A stretch of 64,000 nucleotides of DNA, taken from positions 77,664,643 through 77,728,642 of the forward strand of contig CM049307.1 of the NCBI GenBank assembly GCA_026874595.1. The letters are read 5' to 3'. The DNA is from Sipunculus nudus. Taxonomy: Eukaryota; Annelida; Sipuncula; Golfingiida; Sipunculidae. The translations under genes were made by a program, and so were the position numbers. Shown here piece after piece: positions 58,201 to 64,000 of this stretch. The stretch's first letter is position 1. Every line of letters starts with the position of its first letter. Below the pieces are notes generated by a model. It was given only the letters and a program-made list of their open reading frames with translations, made no database searches and was not told the origin of the DNA.

Positions 58201-61200
58201 CATTCGCGCAAGTCGGGCACATCTTCAGTCGGGTCCAACCTGCTGTCAGCTGGTATTTCAGAACGTAGTATCTTTTCACCCTGTTCGAACGCCCACCTGC
58301 GAATGGACTGCGCGAGGTTTTTGGTACTGCCTAATGTGGCATCAACTGATTTGTTCAGAAGTCCCACCAGACCATCGAACCATTTTACATCGTCAGGCTT
58401 CAGCTGCTTCAGAAGTGTCATGACGTTGTTACCTGTACCACCTGTTGTAAACATCCCATCCGTGCCGCCCCAGTGAGCATTCTCCTGGAGCAGTTGGTAG
58501 CATCGGTTCAGTAGTTCGCGTACATTACATGTACGGTGCGCTATGCATTGGTAGTGTACGTGCTCGTCTGTCAAGTGGTAATTCACCAGGATGTCCTGCA
58601 TTTCCTGTATGGCATCTTTCAGTATATCCTTTATCACACCCTCTAGCTGCTTACGCAGGTGTGAAATGTAGCGTTGTTTCAACATCTTTTCCGCCTTGCC
58701 CACCCGTTCCTGCTTGTTTACGCTATCTGGCTCCTTGGCTATTTCTTGTTTCAACATGTTCAGTTCATTTTGTATATGTCGTAAACTGTACAATGCATAG
58801 CTAACGCTTTGAAAACTGTTGTCCACGTTTGTGGTAGCTTCCTGTGCAGCTGTTTCCACATATTTGAGTTTCGTTTCGAACATATCTGCCATACAACTGC
58901 GCTTGGTGTGCTCCATGTCGTGCATTTCCATCATGTTGTGAAGGCGGTCGAGGTTAGCCGTCACAGATGTCCAAGCTGGCGTTTGTGGATACAGGTTCTC
59001 GACACTTTGCTTTAGTCGATCGGTGATCATGTGGCTAATTGCATTCCCGGCACTTTCTATTCCGCTGATGACGACATGGCCGGCTTCCAGTTCCTGCCTG
59101 TACGTGGTTCGGGTTCCCGTCCTCGCGGCAACTATGTCGACAAGACGGTACAGGCGTTTAGCTAAAGGAATGTCACTCGTCCCAAGCTGTTTAACGCCAA
59201 GCTGTGTGCCAAACCTGACCTGATCCTGCAGCCGCGTGGGACATTCCAGGACACGCGCCAGGTGTCGGAAGAGCGAATCCAGCATCCGGGTAACCTCATC
59301 TGTTGGCCCACATCTGTTCACGTGTTGTAGTATGGTGTCGGGCAGATTTGCTTTTTCAGATAAACCGGTGGTCAGCAATTTATTATAAGCCTCGGTAACA
59401 TGGTCTGCAGGTTCGCCGTGTTCGGACCCGGTGTGTTTGTTATCCATGTCGTTTTTTTGTCTTAGGTGTTCCGCACGCACATTCAGCAGCTGAATCTGGT
59501 GTATGGCTGCATTGATGCTTTTGTCCGCTGTATGCAGTTTTTTCGCGAAACCACCGTCTCCTTTGTTCCAATGGGTACCCGCCGCTGCTTTTGCTGCCGT
59601 CAGGGCGTTTAGCGTGTCATTCAGTCGTTTTTGTGAGTCGCGCAGTTGGTTGTTCGCTTGGTCCAGTCCGGTTTGGTCCCACGTGGTAATGAGATGATGC
59701 ATGCCGTCCTTAGAAAAACATTCGATATCCTCTGAACTGGCCTGTATGGCAGACGCCGAACCTCGTACGGTTTCCGTGCAATCTCGCACGGTCTGATCCG
59801 TCCACTCGTTGAAAACCTGAATGATGCAATGGAGCAATACGTTGCTGGTCCTCTTCGGGGTGGTTTCTCTCCAAGCCCGTTCTGTGAGAAATTGAATGCG
59901 GCTGGCGTTGTCTGTGTCACGCGCGCACTGCTCTGCCCGAAGGTTTTGATAGATTTCAAGCAAAGTTTCGGCTTCTTTACGTTTCCGTTGATATTGCTGT
60001 TTCTTGTCTGAGTTGTCCGAGCACATGTGTTCAAGCAATCCGAAAACGGCCGGGACTTCATCCGCGATACAACGTGGAGCATCCTGTAAGGCACCGTCGT
60101 CTAGTCCGCTTGTGTACGCGTGTGCCAACCGCTCTACGTCTTCTGTCAAACGGTCTGTCCAATGTGAACAGTGCAAGCAGAGATCCGTAACCTCTTCTTT
60201 AGTGAGCGGATAGATCGTGTCCATGTATTGTGCCAGGTTGCTTGTCACGTCTGTGAGAGTGCCACTTGCAGTGAGATCTCTGACGATTTCCTCGCGCCTC
60301 TGGCGTTTTTCTTTAGCTTCCAGTTCTTTTCTTTTAGTCTGCATGACCCTCTTGGCCTCCTCTATCTGTGTGCGTGTGATTGGTTCGGTTTTTTTAAAAC
60401 GGATCTGCTCCTTCTCCTTATTTCCCCAAAAAGTAGTGTCCTTGCTGGCGACCAGCGTTCCGTCTACCACGCAGTTACCGCGTCTGAGTTTGTCCAAGGT
60501 GCTGTTGTGTATATCGAGTACTCCCACCTGCTGATCGAGTTCCTTCTTGTACATATCGATATCACGTGTATTTTCAAATTGAAACGTCTTGCATGCCTGG
60601 ATCCATGCACGTGTCTTTTCCGTTGAGGTGTTGTATTGTTCAGTGGCGACCAGCACTTCTTTCAACCATGCCGTTTCTGCTGCAGCCGTTTCTGCCGCAG
60701 CAGTTTGCGCCGCGTGTGTTCTGGCTATCAATTCGTCATCACCTGTGCCCCGAACGGTAGAGGACTGCCCAGGACTGCTTGCGGTTTGTGCCTGTACATG
60801 CTCGGCTGTTTTCCAGCCTTGCAACTTTCCTATGAGCGCGTTTGCCTTATCGTTCTTTGCATTCAGTAACTGTAGTATCTTCTTCAAGCCGTCCGAACGA
60901 CATCCTTTTACGTCGAACGGCTGGTCCTGATTCCCACCTAACTTTTGAAGCCATGCTGCGGCTTTATCCTCACACCACGAAAGTGATTTCTTCACCTGGC
61001 TCACCTTTTCAATGTGTTCTTCCAGGAGAGTGACATTCTTACGGTTGCTTTCGTCCGACGTGTACGACGCGTCTACGTTTCTGAACATCTCATCTACTCG
61101 ACTTACGTGTTCATTTATCTGCTTTTCCAATTCCTCGCTTTCGGCGTTCCACACGTTTTTGAAACAGCAGCGCAACCCTTTCAGAATAGGTTTGGTGCCG

Positions 61201-64000
61201 GGCTGACGAGCCCAGGCGATCAACCTGTTCAGCTTGTCCTCGCGGGAATCGTTGTGAGAGGCATTATAAACGTCCTTGCAAACTCCGAGCAACTCCTGCA
61301 GCTCAGCGCCGGTACTGTCAGGTTTCTCAAGTAGACAGATGTAACACGGTAGTTTTTCAGGCGGAGCATCGCATCCAGGTGGACACGATTGCTCATAGTC
61401 AGACAATGCAATTTCGACGTCTTTGACCACGTTATTGACCCACACTTCCACCGCCTGTTTCCCAAACGATACGTCGTCCTTTTGCAGAGGCAGAAGAGAT
61501 TGTACGACGTTTCTGGCTCTCGCGTATTCCAGTTGACCGCTTTTCACGAGCTGCAGCAGTTGTTTTCTCTCTGCGTCCTTTTCCTGTTTACTCAGTTTCT
61601 CCAACTGTGCCCGCAGTTTCGTTCTCACTTTCTCTGTGTCCGGCAGGTCGGGGATCGCATACACCTCTGCGATGACCCGCAATTCATCCCATATCCCTGC
61701 GGGGATGCCATGGTCTTTCATAAGAACATTTTTGGTTGTGCGTCGCAGGGATTGCCCATCACCCTCCAGCTCGTCGATCGTTTGTATAAACGATGCTGCT
61801 TCTGTGCACGAAGAGCACTCAGTACCCATGCAACGTTTAATAATTTCCTCGAGGTGGCGCTTATGAGAGGCGTAATCGTCCTTGGCTTTGCTTACCCGCG
61901 TGTTCCATTTTTTCACCTCCGGGCACCTCTGAGCAATGGTAGCGATGCGCACCTGCATTGGTGTATTCTTTTCCGTCAATATGCGACGGGCTTCGTCCCG
62001 CGTCAAAGGATCGTTCTCGTGACGGTCGTTATTCACTTCGTCGGACGGGTTTTCTCTCACTGATGCCGTTTCGGGCGCTGAAGGAGGGCCCTCTATTGGT
62101 TCAGTTTCGGTCAGCGGCGTTAAAGGGACATTCATTCTCCTCCGGTGCGACTTGCGGAGCTGTGGTAGTGACACTACCCGTGCGCTCACAGCAGCTATGT
62201 CCTGCTCAATTTGTTTCAACTCTCTCTGCAGCTTTTTCTCCGTTTCTGTCAACGTGTTATGCCATTGTCCATTTTTTTTAGAGGTAACCCTGTACTGTGC
62301 TGCAGATTCATAAACGCTTCTGAGCAGTTCCCGCAAGTCTTCCTGCATACATGTGATCTTTATCTTCATGCGTCTTAAACTTTTTTCATCGTCACCACTG
62401 GTCCCGCTTCTGATACGGAGCCTCATCAGACGTAATTGGGGCATAATCTGACCGAGCATTGCATCGACTCGTTCGTCGAGAACAGAAGCGTCCAGTTCGT
62501 ACCATGTCTCGAGGCACGCGCGGATCTTATCATGTACACATTGCAAAGAAGCATTCTCGAGCCATGCTTTCAGTTGATCCACCATGTCTATCAGCGTTTT
62601 GTTATGGTCGACGGCGCTGGCGCGCAGCACCCTGTACATTTCCAACAGCGCTCTGCCCGTCGCAACTTGTGTATCCGTTTCTTTGTGTAACCAGAAAATC
62701 CCGGGCACTCCACGGGGTGGCTCGGCCAACATGGACGGTGACTCTTCTGCTTTTTTTTCGATGTGGATCAGGGCATATTCGATGTAATCGGCCATGTTCG
62801 TCATCCATGCTTCGACGGTACTCTTAGCGTCTTTTTCTTCTGCGGGCGTTATTGGCAGGACGTGCTGGTATTTCGACTCGTTTCGTTTCACGTCATCGTA
62901 CGTGACACTGGGGTCTCGCAATTCGTTCAAAAGGCCTGCCCGCATGTCTGCGATTGTTTGATCATTTTCTTTCTTTTCCCTTTTGGCTGCTTCTGTTTCT
63001 GCCTTGTCTAAAGCCTTTGTAGCCTTCGCTGTGTTAGGCATTATGTTTATCTTGTGCTTACGCTCTATTTTCTTTTTCACAATCAGGGGTATATCGACGC
63101 CCTGTAATGATGGGATATTCGTACGCGCTCGCAGTGCTTTCGTCTTCAACATTGTCAGTTTCTGCTTCATTTCCTCTACCTCCTCGATATTTCCAACCAC
63201 TTTGGACGTGCAAATTGCACAGAAATGTGCAAGTGTGTCTCTACGTTCGTTGTATACTTTGACTGCCTCTTCATACCGTTTGACCAACGACGCAGCATGT
63301 TCGTCCATCTTTCCGTGCGTCACGCCTTTTGAGGGGCGACCTCTGTTGTTTGAAGCTTTTCCGGGTTGACTTTTGATATGGAGCTTCTTGCGGGTCGATG
63401 TGTTCAGATCGTCGACTCCTGGGTCGCCTTCGCCTGATCGCGGAGGGGTCTGTTCATCACGGGTGATGTCACCCTGCACATCTTCCATTTCTTCCGTCTC
63501 GGATGGACCCGAATGTTGCTCGTATGCCGCCACATCCTGCTCTTCCATATCCGCTTCAGCCCCTGTGTTACAGGCGGAGGCGGGGTTTGGTTGGCCTGCC
63601 CCGTCATCGGGCTGCTCCTGAGCAGGTCTTGTGGCGACGTCCTCTTCTGTCGTTTCCTCACGGGTGATGTCACCTTGCACATCTTCCATTTCTTCCGCAC
63701 CGGACTGACCCGAATGTTGCTCGGATGCCGCCACATCCTGCTCTTCCATTTTCTCGTCAGCTCCTGTGTTACAGGCTGAGGCGACGTCCTCTTCTCTCGT
63801 TTCGTCCACCCGGTCCGACTGCTGCGTATCAACTGGCGTGTCCGCCCGCGGCGTGCTGTGGACGGGGGCAACAGGGTCCGTTTGCTCTCGGACAGGTGCG
63901 TCCACTCGGTTCTCAGTTATACTGTACAATCTGCTTTCGTATCCGTTTACTTTCAGCGTGTACGCGAGATTTGTTATATGCTTAATAGCCTCTGCAAGAA
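52293..64000 (-). CDS. Giant tegument-like protein, N terminus outside the window
   Basis: At least 3,901 residues: the frame is still open at the right edge, and reading on from the TTG at 63929 gives about 23 more codons. Numbering here counts that TTG as residue 1. Residues 50-158 are acidic with a 67-residue repeat. Residues 210-1,440 hold three divergent copies of a helical module, possibly a fourth after 1,510. Residues 1,500-2,450 are largely helical and coiled-coil-like. Residues 2,450-3,450 form a more globular part with many Cys and Trp. The last 400 residues are polar, Ser/Thr/Gln-rich, with a three-copy 18-residue repeat. Size, length of helices and disordered ends match the large tegument protein (UL36 type), which links capsid, tegument and motors. 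I searched for an OTU or papain-like protease core and did not find one. Confidence 0.68.
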   Translation of the reverse strand, partial: LAEAIKHITNLAYTLKVNGYESRLYSITENRVDAPVREQTDPVAPVHSTPRADTPVDTQQSDRVDETREEDVASACNTGADEKMEEQDVAASEQHSGQSGAEEMEDVQGDITREETTEEDVATRPAQEQPDDGAGQPNPASACNTGAEADMEEQDVAAYEQHSGPSETEEMEDVQGDITRDEQTPPRSGEGDPGVDDLNTSTRKKLHIKSQPGKASNNRGRPSKGVTHGKMDEHAASLVKRYEEAVKVYNERRDTLAHFCAICTSKVVGNIEEVEEMKQKLTMLKTKALRARTNIPSLQGVDIPLIVKKKIERKHKINIMPNTAKATKALDKAETEAAKREKKENDQTIADMRAGLLNELRDPSVTYDDVKRNESKYQHVLPITPAEEKDAKSTVEAWMTNMADYIEYALIHIEKKAEESPSMLAEPPRGVPGIFWLHKETDTQVATGRALLEMYRVLRASAVDHNKTLIDMVDQLKAWLENASLQCVHDKIRACLETWYELDASVLDERVDAMLGQIMPQLRLMRLRIRSGTSGDDEKSLRRMKIKITCMQEDLRELLRSVYESAAQYRVTSKKNGQWHNTLTETEKKLQRELKQIEQDIAAVSARVVSLPQLRKSHRRRMNVPLTPLTETEPIEGPPSAPETASVRENPSDEVNNDRHENDPLTRDEARRILTEKNTPMQVRIATIAQRCPEVKKWNTRVSKAKDDYASHKRHLEEIIKRCMGTECSSCTEAASFIQTIDELEGDGQSLRRTTKNVLMKDHGIPAGIWDELRVIAEVYAIPDLPDTEKVRTKLRAQLEKLSKQEKDAERKQLLQLVKSGQLEYARARNVVQSLLPLQKDDVSFGKQAVEVWVNNVVKDVEIALSDYEQSCPPGCDAPPEKLPCYICLLEKPDSTGAELQELLGVCKDVYNASHNDSREDKLNRLIAWARQPGTKPILKGLRCCFKNVWNAESEELEKQINEHVSRVDEMFRNVDASYTSDESNRKNVTLLEEHIEKVSQVKKSLSWCEDKAAAWLQKLGGNQDQPFDVKGCRSDGLKKILQLLNAKNDKANALIGKLQGWKTAEHVQAQTASSPGQSSTVRGTGDDELIARTHAAQTAAAETAAAETAWLKEVLVATEQYNTSTEKTRAWIQACKTFQFENTRDIDMYKKELDQQVGVLDIHNSTLDKLRRGNCVVDGTLVASKDTTFWGNKEKEQIRFKKTEPITRTQIEEAKRVMQTKRKELEAKEKRQRREEIVRDLTASGTLTDVTSNLAQYMDTIYPLTKEEVTDLCLHCSHWTDRLTEDVERLAHAYTSGLDDGALQDAPRCIADEVPAVFGLLEHMCSDNSDKKQQYQRKRKEAETLLEIYQNLRAEQCARDTDNASRIQFLTERAWRETTPKRTSNVLLHCIIQVFNEWTDQTVRDCTETVRGSASAIQASSEDIECFSKDGMHHLITTWDQTGLDQANNQLRDSQKRLNDTLNALTAAKAAAGTHWNKGDGGFAKKLHTADKSINAAIHQIQLLNVRAEHLRQKNDMDNKHTGSEHGEPADHVTEAYNKLLTTGLSEKANLPDTILQHVNRCGPTDEVTRMLDSLFRHLARVLECPTRLQDQVRFGTQLGVKQLGTSDIPLAKRLYRLVDIVAARTGTRTTYRQELEAGHVVISGIESAGNAISHMITDRLKQSVENLYPQTPAWTSVTANLDRLHNMMEMHDMEHTKRSCMADMFETKLKYVETAAQEATTNVDNSFQSVSYALYSLRHIQNELNMLKQEIAKEPDSVNKQERVGKAEKMLKQRYISHLRKQLEGVIKDILKDAIQEMQDILVNYHLTDEHVHYQCIAHRTCNVRELLNRCYQLLQENAHWGGTDGMFTTGGTGNNVMTLLKQLKPDDVKWFDGLVGLLNKSVDATLGSTKNLAQSIRRWAFEQGEKILRSEIPADSRLDPTEDVPDLREWLDKAARMGERVQSSLSTVSWILQSQEYQYVYDLVAGTLTAFQTLALQITGSSYQTALKYADNFKQSVHAIVDRIRNDISSGHQLIVAESALFQGQPCDDVTVAGKGISVNLHNIIRHTGELQDILQDAMTIIYSFRYAHTWLIQTVYPSWNRTQSAIQDSLQRLQNEVSTYIPQYILDAWIKQLDDKSSQLFLDWLQAKIHTETQVSTHLHTCYGTRNFMHESANTQQQIIQLTKRAVDKEHDRRTTLIENNVSACKEFLQRKVNEQNRNPDTDGLRNGIKTLIDKCIRKVERHCEHGKLIIQCILTSCKWYEHICNRYMDDTRALMGKKYTEEMSHSQTGNMRSVPDIMSCVVEQLVADIEEDVTQRMLILADKLHLDLISLHTEQMTYHANALSVHHTLGCLASLMVFSLFDMQQQRLHDYTHVEGRLTECRRSVQQAVQMSVAIMEYTEQNLRNLLQHDSIPFGTVGSYKADVLNKREELSRMMMEAEDAFSRLQHTWPSTTEIRINITENVSLQVLNEVYNTCKTRIDAYQAFLELIQRATHLDTPDERRECEESWWCDGMVVRERLMTAFVRHVSHDDTDDKENLKRVRVWLDNIPKVYKCTLSQKDVRQLHQEKTHNIYKKSQKENNWGSCVEYDSRAECDLLFKQVISYQSGTGIMLHPFPDALRQLCSAWLARVNCQMDQQARMLTVLKKNNITVGYETWNSTRVIMDVCVSGYTYPSDPGGWLPEECLNHMVHVVLRTQPSPLQERVLVQAHLSLHVCMQEVTHGKVDNPRSHYSFAHIDDVYATKPPGVPLVAVVANSTSLGFTRLMRKPEPNTCSSLYEIIGPVSAWMHIREQSDGHNELDAAADNMSVVRPLLSEDTVMFLNDPSTFQTQCTIFQQFFKARGEHDIALSTREGARYEGNWLFTCTNENDCYTVPQCDMDTIFCCTTGLAQAAGRQDNSSEHITVEAALPFSREPLDRITTKQTVSVTDLIPNDGTSNTSGLYKVARHVFRVLECVYPFITRQTLEALKAEHGRQTGVETRSDGVKGWWISSQKAQETWHCLWVYGIRFCLAMKKVNSARAINGEQDVGPWGELPTFFNVCGRPVYNLKDKDLFQWVRMTDSIISDTGRTSHLFWLATCTAAVFAFCGSNVHWGLKALLGKTGLHHYVLSKDIPTRWSTNNQPRWDDRLCLRVAETLRGFMAYAVTAGRMIDSEVLETLWAQHGHGVGSVWDHILEEYTHLPTRCGNENNGFQFEERQVAMHEAADMQRSVLQHVYGLDKPEEYVQDGSNVRAYDVSWPCSGMKSKAQGWCRFDVILFSLVTGIPLATCYDTVAGSKIPFHREWTNSTYNPNVDRIIDPASAYPAPLTADTCPTDILRYFFSFDQSALPLFAALPRSSASSSTHVPVNKYLDGLRGSTFIPIISVQILTDGLNTDGGERFLPTGYAVANEHNEKVNQLSFAFGERICGPVEAERGWFRRVYRVRTTKASDDAGLIPWCDRGHLECVSSDQHPEFPLQMYTNEEVARPNDNETQFRADELSDTELQNLNVQQHHMTQGHTGSEDDGVSLFHEIQQTEELLNSNSRDISPEISPLTVSQTASDISCAYVRSKSDDDVQEHLPNRKQHRSYEFFDDVITQGQIDSGPYAQQRADLGRELTEPFANMSIGDIRTLSGTAETQNISSDTYETGDRQRLKSHSQPNRPSIHKSKHPNTRRREKGLRLKDTQSHDIIIPNRTNIPAKPTIHVSMLTDPVQTALQHISPYTKVSTESKVIAPQYGAPKTKVPTETGVTVPLYRAPYANVSTKSDVTQSQESDTLLGISIHSSDARDTSYVKDATGAREDHRKNVKSEDTRRQGVQFVYEDQPSRSYQREGQRSTLFGSREMTATPRSPRSSREFIPVDIPVDRHVEHRNMHVPTPGVHKHQTQTKGPIHDSELFTVLCNTLNTIRQTQPLAILPPRKGRNLNDEYDLIRLYMSDE
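52804..52965. repeat. Three-copy 54-base coding repeat
   Basis: Tandem units start at 52804, 52858 and 52912, in frame within the giant gene. They encode an 18-residue unit with a Lys-Val-Ser/Pro-Thr-Glu-Ser/Thr core in the polar C-terminal tail. The copies are imperfect. Confidence 0.65.
63456..63782. repeat. Two-copy acidic repeat, 201-base period
   Basis: Two copies of a 42-residue acidic unit (63657-63782 and 63456-63581 on the plus strand) with a period of 67 codons. Each encodes a Ser-Ala-Cys-Asn-Thr-Gly start and a Glu-Glu-Met-Glu-Asp-Val-Gln-Gly-Asp-Ile-Thr-Arg end, near the N-terminal side of the giant protein. Confidence 0.8.

Noticed and set aside
52293-63929. OTU or UL36-type cysteine protease inside the giant protein
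   Set aside because: A Gly-Trp-Cys-Arg-Phe stretch near residue 3,110 was considered. It lacks the expected Asp-Gly-x-Cys and paired His context, and its position far from the N terminus is unlike UL36.
1-64000. tRNA, rRNA, CRISPR array, bacterial promoters
   Set aside because: I looked for cloverleaf patterns and regularly spaced repeats and found none; gene signals are of eukaryotic-virus type.

Overview
The window looks like an internal piece of a large double-stranded DNA virus genome in the order Herpesvirales, but not one close to the well-known mammalian herpesviruses. Reasons: densely packed intronless genes on both strands, TATA boxes 60-150 bases before starts, AATAAA/TTTATT signals in the short convergent gaps, and a set of proteins whose motifs match herpesvirus core functions. 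These are a UL52-type primase, a kinase fused to a lambda-exonuclease/YqaJ-type (UL12-like) nuclease, an adjacent pair resembling UL32 and UL31, a family-B polymerase-like protein with an altered catalytic motif (UL8-like?), a candidate major capsid protein and a giant tegument-like protein of more than 3,880 residues. The divergence, the FLYWCH-MULE transposase (common in invertebrate genomes) and the host-like CARD gene suggest a malacoherpesvirus-like or otherwise unplaced aquatic-animal herpesvirus. That placement is inference.

Layout. 0.6-7.4 kb is an accessory region: a tandem-CARD protein, two tandem C-type-lectin-like glycoproteins and a MULE transposase with a FLYWCH zinc finger. 8-14.7 kb is a leftward block (unknown 488 aa, RING finger protein, unknown, small membrane protein, candidate OB-fold protein, unknown). 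I see no TTTATT between its members, so it may share one 3' end near 7.82 kb. 14.8-23.4 kb holds four proteins I do not recognise, one with an internal duplication. 23.4-32.3 kb holds the polymerase-like protein, a small protein and the candidate major capsid protein. 32.5-36.4 kb is a rightward block of membrane or host-interaction genes: a four-helix membrane protein, a possible Bcl-2-like protein, a multispanning protein with a PPxY late-domain motif, and a charged helical protein. 36.7-40.7 kb encodes the kinase-nuclease fusion and a helical protein. 40.7-47.9 kb is rightward: primase, UL32-like, UL31-like. 48-52.2 kb has a small basic protein with a duplicated 3' end, a 719 aa unknown and a short P-loop protein resembling the front half of an SF1 helicase. 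52.3 kb to the right edge is the giant protein; its frame is still open at the edge, so its N terminus lies outside.

Taken together: DNA replication and repair (primase, polymerase-like subunit, nuclease, candidate OB-fold protein, P-loop protein), capsid assembly, packaging and nuclear egress (capsid, UL32-like, UL31-like), tegument, and a set of possible host-control genes (CARDs, Bcl-2-like, RING, lectins, PPxY protein, kinase). Several predicted frames begin at GTG or TTG in the raw reading; I moved these to the first ATG because a eukaryotic virus is expected to use ATG.
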